Positions 1 to 11,096 of a stretch of 64,000 bases of DNA are shown one piece after another. A program made the position numbers and the translations under genes. The notes under the pieces are model-generated. The model was given only the letters and a program-made list of their open reading frames with translations, was not told the DNA's origin and ran no database searches. Location: positions 17,740,569 to 17,804,568 of the forward strand of contig NC_044586.1 of NCBI RefSeq assembly GCF_901933205.1. Direction: 5' to 3'. The stretch is from Camarhynchus parvulus. Its lineage: Eukaryota; Chordata; Aves; Passeriformes; Thraupidae. Position 1 is the first letter of the stretch; each line of letters opens with the position of its first letter.

Positions 1-1385
1 TATGAATCTGAAATTCATTTCTTTGCTTAAAATAGTCTTGAAGTTTACTAGTGCCATTTGAAGAGAAATTTGCCTTAGAACACTGAGTAAATGAAAAACA
101 CTCATTTCTCATGGAGTGTTATTGCAACATTTCCTGCTGTGCCAGGGAAGGTTGTACTCTATTCCTGTTCATTGGAATCACCTGTAATTTGTAGATTGCA
201 GAGAATGTGGAAAACATTATCAGGTGCTGCAGACCTTTTGGCTGTACTCAGGCAGGATGGACAGAGAGGAACATAGCTCAAGATGACCTGGTTTAAGATG
301 AAGGGCTTGGAATTTGAAAGTAAGTAAAGAAACAGCCATGATTTTTCTGCAAGAGTAAAAATAACAATAAATGATGAGCCTTTGTGATCTTCTGAGTGAC
401 AGTGGCTGCGGGCTGCAGCAGCAGGGTAATTTGACAGTTTATCTTCTGTATGCAAGTTGTAGCCTTCAGCCTTCCTCTGACTAATGGATGCAATGGTACG
501 CAAGGATAAATGTGTTGGTAATTCATTCCAAAGGCATGAGTCCCTGCATCTGAATTCATCCCAATCACCTTGAGTTTCAGGATGTATGTTAAGAGACTGG
601 AGAGATGATGTGTGACTGCCCTTGCCTGCAGTCCCACTGAGTGGCTTTGGGGGAGGACGTTCCTGGCCTCAAATCCAGGACGAGGTTGGGGAATCTGCAT
701 GGCAATGTATGTGCCTACTCCACTCTGAAAGCTGCATAGAAGAGATAGTGAAAACCCCAGAGGCTCTTCCAGAGGAAGTAGTGAAAAGAATTTTCCTTAC
801 TCTGCTTATAAGAGGGGTTAGGACAGCCTTTTGCTTCATCCCTTCAGTTTCTTGGTCTGACACAGGATACATGATTTTTTTTTAATAATTTTCAGCAGAA
901 TCAATACATAGGGAGGACAGAGTGTGTGTGCAGGACATACCTACAGGAGCCAGGATGCCATCCCTTTTGCAGCTGATTTGAAGCTGGTGGTCTCTGAATG
1001 AGAAATTGGCTCCCCCTCCTGCTGATATCAGTGAGTGGAGGGAGCCAAGAGCCCCTCACAGGGAAAAAGATCCTGATAACCAGGTGACAAGTGAAACCCT
1101 GCCTTTGGAAAAGGAAACATCTCTTATCAGCTGTGTTTCATGCCTTTGCTGAATTCCTGCAAGAGGCTTGAATATGACTGGGTTTTTCCCCTGGGGTGGA
1201 GGAATGTTGTTATTTAAACACTGTGGTACTATTGCACATCTTCACATCCTGTGCAGCTTGAGGCAGTGAACAGGAAAATGTCATATCACAGGCACTGGGA
1301 TGTTCTTCCTCTCACTTTAGCACAGTTCTCCTGTGAAGCAATCTGATGAAATGAAAACTCACAGAGTTTTGAATCACTGAAACTC
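1..1385. other. Non-coding, nothing recognised
   Basis: Unique-looking AT-rich DNA. Small open frames on both strands show no motif, and no splice-bounded coding island was seen. Confidence 0.6.
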
Positions 1386-2137
1386 ATGAGGTTTAACCAG
1401 ACCAAGTGCTGATGCTGCCCCTGTCTTGGGCACATCCCTGAGTGTGATGGATCCAGGCAGGGGATGAGCAGAGGGAGCAGCCCTGGCAGAAGGGCTTGGG
1501 TGGGTGAGAGCTGTGGGTGAGAGCTGGCCCTGCCCCAACCCAGAGCCCCCCTGTGCTGGGCTGCACCCAGAGCCCCAGGGCAGCAGGGCAGGGGGGATTC
1601 TGCCCCTCTGCCCCTCTCTGCTGAGCCCCCCCTGCAGGGCTGCATCCAGCCCTGGGCCCAGCACAGGAAGGACAGGGAGCTGCTGGAGCCAGGCCAGAGC
1701 AGGGACACCAAGGGGATCAGAGGGATGGAGCAGCTCTGCTAGGAGGAAAGGCTGAGGGAATTGGGATTGTTCAGCCTGGAGAAGAGAAGGCTCCAGGGTG
1801 ATCTCATTGAGGCCTTGCAGGGCCTGGAGGGATGGAGAGAAGCAATCTACAAGGGCCTGGAGTGACAGGACAAGGGGTAATGGCCTCACACTGACAGAAA
1901 GTGCGTTTAGATTGGATATGAGGAAAAATTGTTCCCTATGAGGGTGATGAGACCCTGGTACAGGTTGCCCAGAGAAGCTGTGACTGTCCCATCCCTGGAC
2001 ATGTTCCAGGCCAGGCTGTATGGGGCTCTGAGCAAACTGGGCTAGTGGAAGGTGTCCCTGCCCATGGCAGGGAGTGGGCCTGGATGGGCTTCAAGGTCAC
2101 CTTCCAACCTAAGCAACTCCATGAGTCTTTGCTCTCT
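1386..2137 (+). repeat. CR1 LINE 3' fragment (copy 1)
   Basis: The sequence has the typical avian CR1 3' end: GGAAGGACAGGGAGCTGCTGG, GAGGAAAGGCTGAGGGAATTG, TTCAGCCTGGAGAAGAGAAG, GGACAAGGGGTAATGG and AGGTTGCCCAGAGAAGCTG. It starts in the decayed C-terminal reverse-transcriptase coding part (CTCATGAGGTTTAACCAG) and ends near CACCTTCCAACC. It is 5'-truncated, as usual for CR1. It is very similar, over most of its length and in the same orientation, to the copy at 33035-33775. Open frames on either strand here are incidental. Confidence 0.9.
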
Positions 2138-2189
2138 TGGAGTGAGTCCAGAGGAGGCACCAAGTGGAGTTGGGGCATTTCTGCCATGG

Positions 2190-2592
2190 AGACAGGCTGG
2201 AAGAATTGGAGTTGGTCAGCCTGGAGAAGAGAAGGTTCTAGGTCCCTCTTGTAGCATTTCAGTACTTATAGGGGCCTATAGGAAAGATGGGAATAGACTC
2301 TTTCGCAGGATCAGTTGCGATAGGACAAAAGGTAATGGTTTTAAACTAAAAGAGAGGAGAATCAGACTTGATTTAAGGAAGAAATTTTTTGTAGTGAGGG
2401 TGGTGAAGCACTGACACAGGTTGCCCAGAGCAGTGGTGGATGCCCATCCTTGGACACATTCAATGTCAGGTTGGTTGGGGCTCTGGGCAACTTACTTTAG
2501 TCAAAGATGTCCCTGTTCATTTCAGGGGCATTGGACTGGATGATCTTTAAAAGTCCTGTCCAGCCCAAACTATTCTATGACTGCATGATTCC
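2190..2592 (+). repeat. CR1 LINE 3' fragment, second copy directly downstream
   Basis: A separate, older-looking CR1 end starts at GGAAGAATTGGAGTTGGTCAG and continues through GGACAAAAGGTAATGGTTTT, AGGAAGAAATTTTTTGTAG and GGTTGCCCAGAGCAGTGGTG to CCAAACTATTCTATGACTG with the TATGA-type tail. It is more divergent from the CR1 consensus than the copy ending at 2137, and only about 50 bp separate them. Confidence 0.87.
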
Positions 2593-5500
2593 ACACGCTC
2601 TCTTTCCAAATGATGTTTAGTGTCTTATAATTTCAAAAGTCTTTCTGTGGATTTTGGAGTCTGTGATATCTCTCAGGAAATACCACCTGAGATATTCTTT
2701 GGTGGATAGGAACCTAAAAGAAAATGAAGCAAATTAGGATGGTGTTTTATTGTTTGAGGGTTTGTTCAGGTTTTTGTAAATTTGTATATTAATTTCATTG
2801 TGAGAGACTGCCAAAATATTTTTTCTGATTTCATATTGCCTGGCTACACTATTTCACTTTATGTATTTTTTTCTGGTTGGGATACTTTCCATAATTAGTT
2901 GTCAACAAAACCAGTTAAATAATTTTGTGGACGCAATTATAGAGCAGAAGCAATACTCTTCTAAAGCAGGCAATCAAAAAACAAAAATGATGCTTTATTT
3001 GGAAATAAACCTTATGTTTGGCATTGCAATCTGAAAGGTAATAAATTTATAAAAATGTTGCAACATCCCATAAGTGCTGAATGATAAAAAAGAACACAGA
3101 TTTTCATGTTGGGGACTTAAAGCTCTAAAATGAAGTTTTATCAGAAAGACTTCTGAAGCTTAACAGATGATAATAATGGTCCTGAGTCACTTTTGTATGA
3201 AACAAAAGGATACCAGACACAATACAGAGATAAAATGTAACCTTTACTTAATTTTCTTATATCTGCATTGATTTGTTACAAAAAAACGCAAAAAGACAAA
3301 ACCAAACCCAATCCTGTTCTTTGGCCTAAGTTCTGCCACCAACTTTCTTCCTGCTGCCCCTTCACAGTGTGGTCTTCTGAATTGATTTCTGCTTTTTGTA
3401 CTCTGCAGCTGTTTCTGATTCAAGCCAGAGCCTGCCAAATATTTGCCTTGGATCGATTAACAAATGTTTTTTCCCATAATCCTGTTATGGTTGCTCTGGG
3501 CCATGGTGCCGAGTCTCTCAATTAACTATAATGAACTTTGGACCAGTCCTGTAATTATTAAGAGGGTTTTTCTGTCAGGATCCTGACCTGAGGCATGGCT
3601 CATACGTATCTTTTGGGCTGAGGAAATATACTACGTAGTATAGGGGAAATATTCATTTTAGAGATGTGTTTTGGATCCACAAACTCAGCCAGAGGTCCCT
3701 GTTTGCACTCATGGCATTTCTTTCAGATCAGTTAGACCAATGCCAGAGAGATGGAGGAATTGTTGTACCTTATCAAAAGATTATGAAAAAATTTCTGGAA
3801 AACCCCAGAAGTCTGACAGTTCTGAAACCCAGATAGATTTGTCTAGGAAGCAGTGAACCCTTTTTTGAATGGATTTCCCATCTAAAGACTTACTTGATTG
3901 TGCGGAAAATATAACTCTCCCTAAGACCAAATCAACTTTGAGGGTTTCAGAGTTGAGCTTGGTCAATTAGTCTTAATGGTCAGGAAAATTATTCAGGTTT
4001 CACATCAGGGCCTCGCCTCTTTCTCCAGTTTTTTGGGGAAAGCCGCCATGAAATATCCATATCTATATTGCTATATCTATATATATATATACACTTACCT
4101 ATTTCCTTAACATTCCAGTGATATCCTGAATTTATGGTGAGGTGATACATATCAGATATGTATCACTATGTATCATTCATTATTAGATAAATGGCCAGAA
4201 CCATAGAAACAAAAACCACCCAAATTCTTCCTATATGTGATAACAGGATTCAATTTAAAGATCAGAGGAAGAAGAAGGATACAGCAGCAATTTTTAAATA
4301 TTGAACTTAAAAGCTTTTTCTTAAAAGTCACATGCTCAAGATGAAGCTGTCCCTAGGCATCTTTAATGTTCTCATGTGGCAGTTATGCGGCAAATAACTC
4401 AAGGTTATTTTCTTTGGCAGCAATTTCACAGCAAATCTTTGTACAAAGAATGATTTCTTTTCCTTGAACAATGGGCTGGATTCATAAAAAATATAATGGG
4501 TACATTTGTTTGTTTTTCAATTTTATCAATTAGGAGTATCCATATGGGTGTAAAAATAGGAAGTAGAAAAATAATGAATAGTAGTACTTATAATTAGCAT
4601 ATTTTGATACTTAGGAAACCAGAAGCCATTTCTATGCTTATGAAATGTGCATTGTCAGCTTCAACATTTTTGAAAATTACTAAATAATTTCAGATGAAGT
4701 GTTGCTTAAGGAATATACACTGAAGTTAAAAGTAAACCCAGACTTTAAAATGTGTAGAACAATATCTGCTTAAGTCTTACCAGCACTGAAGTAGCTTTTA
4801 GGGAAAACTTGTGGAAAGATGCCAAAACAGTGTCCAAATTCAAGCAGGTATAGGACATAAACAGGTACTGGAATTTTTTTTTTTTTTCAGATTATAACCT
4901 GTGAAATGGTTTAGGTTATATAAGTAGAGAAGTCATAGAAATAAACAGGAAAATAATTTCACGAAACGAAGAGCAAGGCCATCCAAAAGGTAGTTTGAAG
5001 TGCCCAGGGTTTGTTGCCCTTCCTAGTAAGTGAAAAAATTAATAGTATATCCAGAGAGCAAGCAGATGAGAACAATAATTTAGAGTTTCTTGTTTTCCTT
5101 CTCAGTGTGGAGAAGGATGGAAGAGATTGCTGTGTCCAAAGCCAGTCTTTGAGAATACTTTTCTTGGTCAATAAATCTATGAAAGCAAACCAATCATTGT
5201 CATGATTAGAAGCAAGAATTTGGGGGTTTAATTATCTTCTCTTCATACTCCCAGGTGAAGGCAATAAAAATTCTGTTGATTTTTATCATGAAAACAGGCT
5301 CTGGCCCAGTTTTAATGGCTGCTGCCAAAGCCACCTTAATCTTCATTCATTAAAGGTCCAAATTGTACCACACCCTCTGCAGGGATTTGTTTCATGGTGT
5401 GCAAAGTATGGTGGTGATCCTGGCCTAGCCACGGGATCCTGTGTAAGAAATAGGAGCATGAAGAACAGAGGGCAAAAGTACAATTTTAAACCAGTCATTC

Positions 5501-7756
5501 CTTCTGTATTTCTATTCGTAAATCAAATGGGATCTTCTTTCCAGCCAAGATATTTATGGGTGCATAATAAGCCATTTGGTTCAAAGCAGCAGGAATTGAA
5601 GGAATGATCCAGTGGAAAGTTCCTGGGGGAAGGAATGGTACTGTTTTCATGGGGCAATCCCTATGGGAAGGGTCACAAATGGAGGGTCTTGACTGAAGAG
5701 CGTTCCTATTTTGTAGTAAGGCTGTGATAATTTGTGGATGTATCTCTTTGTGTTGTAGCTTGGGGTTATTTTGGTGGATAAAAAAGTAAACTGTGAGAGT
5801 TTCAGACACCCCAAAAAAATGCGAGAGTATCATTCCTGATGCTGAGATTTACTGTTTACCTGATCTTTCTCATGGCATTCTCATGGTAAAACCGAAGTGT
5901 CCATCCCCAAATAATCCAATCACAAATGTTTTTGAAGTAAAGTTTGAAGTGCCTTTAATTTTGACTGTAGGTATGAAAACTTTGTTCAAAGTGGAACTGA
6001 ATCTCTCAATTTTCTTTTATGTTTCCACCGCGTTTCACATATGTCAGAGTACTGCCTGTACATTCATTCTGTATTTCCATAGGTATAACTCCCAGCTAAC
6101 ACAATCTGAATTCCTTTAAAATTTCCTTTAAAATTAATTCTCAGATAGCTCTCACCCTCTAGCAATGAAGAGAAGTCTTGAGGGGAAATACGATGTGAGG
6201 GAATTTCAGGGGAAAAGCATTAAGGTCCTCTACGAATTATGCAAAGACCCATATTTTACCTGCATCAGAAACAGGTGTGTGGTTTGCTGTCACAAACAGA
6301 AGAGCCCTGTGGGTTGGCCAGGATTATATTTTTATTAATTAATTTCAATTAATCATTAGAAATTTTAATTGTTTACAGTTGATTGTTACAAATGGGAAAC
6401 TGAAGCAAGAGGCAAGTAAATAACTTTAAGTAAATTAAGTTACTAAGTTTATTAAGTAAATTTAAGGTTGTAATAGTGAATTCCTGTCTTTCAGTACCCC
6501 ACAAAAGCAATGGAATTATGATGATCTTAGCAGCTAAATATGCTTTTGTGCTTTAGCAAATAATCCAAAGAATAGAGAGGAAAACAGGGTATGTCAGTGT
6601 CAGTGCAGCTCCCTTTTCCTGTCCCAAATGGAATTTGACAATTGGTTAAGCAGGTTCTCTTCTCATAATCACTTAAATAGTCCCAAAAACTACAAGTAGA
6701 ATTCCCCTGACTCTTCTGTTCCCCCATGTTGATGCAATTAGAGATTTATATATGGGGGGTATTTGTTTTTTTTTTTTTCCCCTGAGATCTTGGCCTCTGC
6801 TCTGAGGGACTTCTAAAGGGTTAATGTCCCAAAGATGTCCAGAAAAAGTCTCAAAGAAATAGAACTTTTGCTTTCATCTATTGTTGAAAGTCAAAACCAG
6901 AACACAGCTTCACATCAGCTGCTCTCATTCCCAGGACGTTGGAAAACTGTGCAAAAAAACCCCCCAAAGCACCATAATTGTGATTCAAGGGGTGGTGTGA
7001 ATGCTTTAGAGCTTAAAGTTAGCAGACAATCTGTTTAACCTTTGAGAAGGGAGTTTAAGAGGTGTCTGCATCATATGGTGTAGCATCTTCAGTAGATAAA
7101 TTCAAATTAAAAAGTAAGGCAATCAGTTCTTCTCAGAACAAATTCATCAGGACTAACTAGACACATTTTTGTAAGACATGTTTAATCAAACGCAAGATTT
7201 ATTGTATTTAGAGACTAATTATGGGGCTAAATGCAAAGAATCAAGAGAAAGTTAGTTGCCTGTGATACACAAGATGTGCTAATGGTGCCATTTTAGCTGT
7301 AGAATTTATGGATCCTCTTTATGTGACAGAATTCTAATTTTCATTTTTAAAACTACATCTTTGTAGGTTCCTTGCTTAGTAGCATAAATAATGAGCTTGA
7401 GTCACAGCAGTGTTTTCTGAACAACCTTCCATTCTAAAAGCTGCTTGCAGCAACTTCACTGTCAATCAAGGGAAAGATCTAAAAAGTAAATGCTGCAATC
7501 AAGCTGTAAAAGTTAATATCATGTGGAAATGAGTTCTAGCTGCAAAGTGAGGTTTCCATTTAATCCAGATGAAGCTGCTGCAAATTTTCCAGCCTGCTAT
7601 GTGATCCAGACAATTTGCTGCAGAGTATAGGTATGACCTGCCATAAGTTACGCTGGAATTTAGATATCATAATATTCTAACATTATTGGAAGGGAAATGT
7701 GCAGATCTATTGAAATTTATCTTCATGTTGATGGCCAAGAAAGTGGCACCTTATGT
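2593..7756. other. Non-coding interval upstream of the EFCAB6 relic
   Basis: It holds a TA microsatellite (4076-4091), the 25-nt palindrome at 4142, and T runs at 4869 and 6766-6778. I looked for N-terminal EFCAB6 exons (EF-hand helices with D-x-x-x-x-G loops behind an AG) and found none. The frames at 5495-5833 and 5793-6119 have no family signature. Confidence 0.55.
4142..4166. repeat. Perfect 25-nt palindrome, 12-bp arms
   Basis: GTGATACATATC (4142-4153) and GATATGTATCAC (4155-4166) are exact reverse complements around a single A, beside an AT-rich stretch with a TA microsatellite (4076-4091). Confidence 0.95.
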
Positions 7757-8660
7757 AGGATTTGAATGTTCTCAGGACCTCATTGGCCTCCTTGCCCTCA
7801 GGACACACTGCTGGCTTGGGGACAGCTCGTTTTCCACCAGGACCCCTGGACTGTCCTTCCCCAGGTGCAGGACCCTGCATTTCATTTTCTGGATTTCAGA
7901 CAGCTCCTCTGCCCATCCCTCCACCCTGCTGAGGTCCCTGGGAAGGGCCGTGCAGCCCCAGGGGTATTGGCTGCTCCTCCCAGCTCTGTGCCACCACTGA
8001 GCCCTTCACCCAAGGCACTGATGAATATATTAAACGATTAATCCTGGGGGACACCACTGGTGACAGGCCTACAAACAGACCCTGTGCCAGTGTTTATGCT
8101 CCTCTGGGATTTAATGTTCAGCCAATTCTCAGTCCACCTCACTGTCCACTCATCCAGTCCCCAGTTCCTGAGTTTGCCTAGGAGGATATTATGAGATACA
8201 GTCTCAAAAGCCCTGCTGAAGTCAAGGCAGACACCATCCACTGTTCCTCCCCTCATTTGGCCAGGTAGTTTCATCATAGAATGCAATCAGGTTGGTCAAA
8301 CGTGACTTCTCTTCAGTGAATCCTTGCTGAATACTTGTCCTCCCTGTGCACACAGATGGCCTCTAGAATAAGGCATTCCCTCACTTGGCAGAGATTTGAG
8401 GGAGGCTGACTTGCCAGCAGTTCCCTGGGTCCTTTTTTTTGCCCTTTTGAAGACTGGGGTGTCATCTGCTCTCTTCCAGTCCTCAGACACCTCTCCTGAC
8501 TGCCAGGATTGTGAGTGGCCTTGCTGTGGTGTCCAGCAGCTCCCTCGGCATTTGTGGATGCATCCCGTCAGGGCCCATGGACTTGTAGCTGTCAAATTTG
8601 CCTGGATGTTCCCTAAACCAACCAAGGGACCAAGGGTAAGTCAACAGGCACATTTATTAT
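7757..8660 (-). repeat. CR1 LINE internal fragment: reverse transcriptase coding region, decayed
   Basis: Read on the minus strand from about 8660 to 7757. The translation contains S-G-E-V-S-E-D-W-K-R, T-P-V-F-K, then VCLDFSRAFETVSHNILLGK, LRNWGLDEWTVRWTENWL and RPVTSGVPQ. These are reverse-transcriptase motifs of CR1 (the D-F-S-K-A-F-D-T-V-S-H box and P-V-x-S-G-V-P-Q-G). Downstream, KMKCRVLHLGKDSP marks the following segment. Frames shift repeatedly, so the copy is dead. It is unusual in this window in carrying the polymerase region rather than the 3' tail. Confidence 0.88.
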
Positions 8661-10947
8661 CAAAGGCCATTCAGGATTCTGTCTTCTATTTTCTGAAAAT
8701 ATACTTTTAGAGATTGATCATTCTGAAAACATACAGACAAGGAGAGGGTGTTATTTTCTAGTGTTACCTTCTGATATTAAATCTAATAAAGTTGCCTGTT
8801 AAGATTGTAAAGTAACTGTATTAAGTTTTAAAACAAAACAAGTGCTCAGATTACTTAGAATAATTTTGAACTACTGATCAAGTTTGAAATACAAGAAAGT
8901 TTTGTTTCAGTTTTGGTTTAGCCTGGTTTTAAACAAAGATATATCCAGTTAACAAAAGCTGTCTTGAAAAGTTTTAGATGGCTGACAAAGCTCTGGAATT
9001 TGCTACGACAGTTTCCTTGACAGCACTAATCTTCCAGAAAATAAAAGGGAAGGAACCAGAAGCAGAAAAGGATTTCCTAGTCTTCACCATCAAAACCTTT
9101 CCTCCAGTCCCCACCAGCTGAGTGTTGCACGCCACAGTGCACTCTGGTTACACTGAGAGGGCACTCACAGAAAAGGCAAGGGAATGCCATTAATACTTTG
9201 TAATATTTTGACAGACAGCAAAGCTGAGCCAGGCATCACAAGAAAAGAAAATTGCCAAGCTTTGAGGCCTGGTAATTATACCCACTTCTTTTATGAATCA
9301 ATTCCATTCAGAGGGTTCCTTGTTTGAGTTTACAGCCGGTTAGCAAAAGCAGCAGTTCTGTTTTATTCTGTGTGTTTCAGTCTTGCTCTGATTCACAGCA
9401 CTGAAACATGTGTATTGGAACTCCAGATTCCTTGGGCTAACACAAAATGGGAGGGCATCAAAACTGTGTTTCAAGGTGTGAATTGGTAGATCACTCTGTC
9501 AGATTGTTGGCTTTGCGTAACAACTAGTGTCAGTCTGACAATTATTTTCTGAAATAAATTATTAGCAGATAGGTGCTGTTGCAGAAACACATTTTTTAAA
9601 TGTGGTGGCAAGCTTAGAATAGAGAGAGTGGAGCTGGAATAGATATGGCAAATGACCTCTCCACGTGCCCTTAGGTCTGAATTTAACAGTAGGTGGTTGT
9701 GAAGTGTGATGGTGGAACATAACTGTGTTCTACCTGCTTTGTGGGAAGGTGAATAGAAACAAAGTTTTCCAATATTCAACACTTTGCCTGTATGTCGTAA
9801 AAATCCTGACTCTCTAAGAGAAGAGAAGAGAAGCTGAATCAGGAATATTCTGCTACAGGCTCAGTTATACTGCACTTTAAATGGGTTTTCTCAACTTTGT
9901 AAATCCAGGAGAGTAGGGAAAACAAGGCTACAGGGACTTTCAACATCTTGACCCTCTTTCTTCTTGTACATCTCTGTTGGAGCAGGGTGGTAATGATGCC
10001 AAAGTGAGGGTTTGATCCCTATATGGGCCTGTGTTCATGTAAGAGTTGGGCTCAATGATCCTTGTGGGGCCCTTCCAGCTCAGAATATTCTGTGAGATCT
10101 TTGACAGGGAGGTGAAGGCCTGGACTGGAAGCACAGTGCACTTCACCTTACAAGCCCTCCTAGTGCTGGATGTTTATTTTGGGCTTTATCTCTACCCTGC
10201 ATCTTCACCCTGCAATTTCAGCAGTTTGGAATGAACAATAATCTTAGAAGCAGGTGAGAACTCCTCAAAAAATGGTGGGGGGAGAAAAGCCTAAAGGATG
10301 CTCTCAGTATTCAACAGCCCAATGCGAGCTAACATCTCAGAAAAACAGGCCAGTCTTCCTATTGTTTCATAAACCTTTTTAAAATCTGCAGTAAGTCAAC
10401 TTTCAGGCATTTTACAAGTCCCATAAGCAAAAAAAAACAAACAAAAACCACATCCACATATCTCCTCTGCAACAACACATGAATTAAAATAAAAACCAAC
10501 CAAAGAAATGTGTGATATGTTTGAACAACATCTCTTTTAACTATTCCACATCTTCTAACATTGTCCAGTATTAATTGTGCTAATGACTCATTTTAATAAT
10601 GAGAACTTTGATACTAGGTTATGCCATGGATGGCTTTAAGGTTACATTAAGATAGGTGCTATCAAGCAGGCTGATCCACAAAGTATTTTTAGCTCTGAAT
10701 TTTGAAGCAGAGTTATTATTTGAGAAACTTGTCTGACTTGTCATTTGAGAGTATGTGATTGGGAATACTGTTGTGTAGTGAGCTTATTAAATAAACATCT
10801 GACCGTCAGAGCATGCCAGGGTAACCTATTTGATCAGTTCACAACGAAGAACATTTGAAAAGGTCTTGTAAAAAATGCACCACTGTTTTAAAAGCTTCAT
10901 GAACTTGGTTTTTCTAAACAAAACACTATAAATTGTATTCATTACAG
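8661..10947. other. Non-coding interval before the first relic exon
   Basis: Apart from the CR1 scrap at 10042 nothing is recognised. The open frame on the minus strand at 9471-9782 has no known motif. Confidence 0.55.
10042..10095 (+). repeat. CR1 3' terminal scrap
   Basis: GGGCTCAATGATCCTTGTGG followed by CCCTTCCAGCTCAGAATATTC and TGTGA is the terminal 50 bp typical of a CR1 subfamily ending in ATTCTGTGA repeats. No clear CR1 homology extends upstream by eye. Confidence 0.7.
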
Positions 10948-11096
10948 CTATGTTCAGCCTATCAGGACATTGAAAAAGCCTTCAGAGAAATTGATGTCAG
11001 TCAGAGTGGATTTGTGTTTTTGGATTACTTGAAGTCAGTCATAAATGGCTTTATATTTCCTTTGTCAAATGAAATTTTTCAAGAGCTAATGAATAG
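10948..11096 (+). pseudogene. EFCAB6: EFCAB6 relic exon a (clean), EF-hand unit
   Basis: Acceptor CATTACAG ends at 10947 and donor AG|GTAAG follows 11096. The 149 bp read 49 codons plus two bases without a stop. Residues 4-14 (AYQDIEKAFRE) form the entering helix. The loop is D-V-S-Q-S-G-F-V, followed by LDYLKSVINGFIFPL and the exit helix ending QELMNR. Loop position 12 is Tyr rather than Glu or Asp, so calcium binding would be weak, which is common in this family. The segment corresponds to roughly the first fifth of mammalian EFCAB6 (the region with a conserved LMxRFG ending). No lesion is visible here. The next expected piece (the second EF-hand half) was not found before 16549. Confidence 0.83.
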
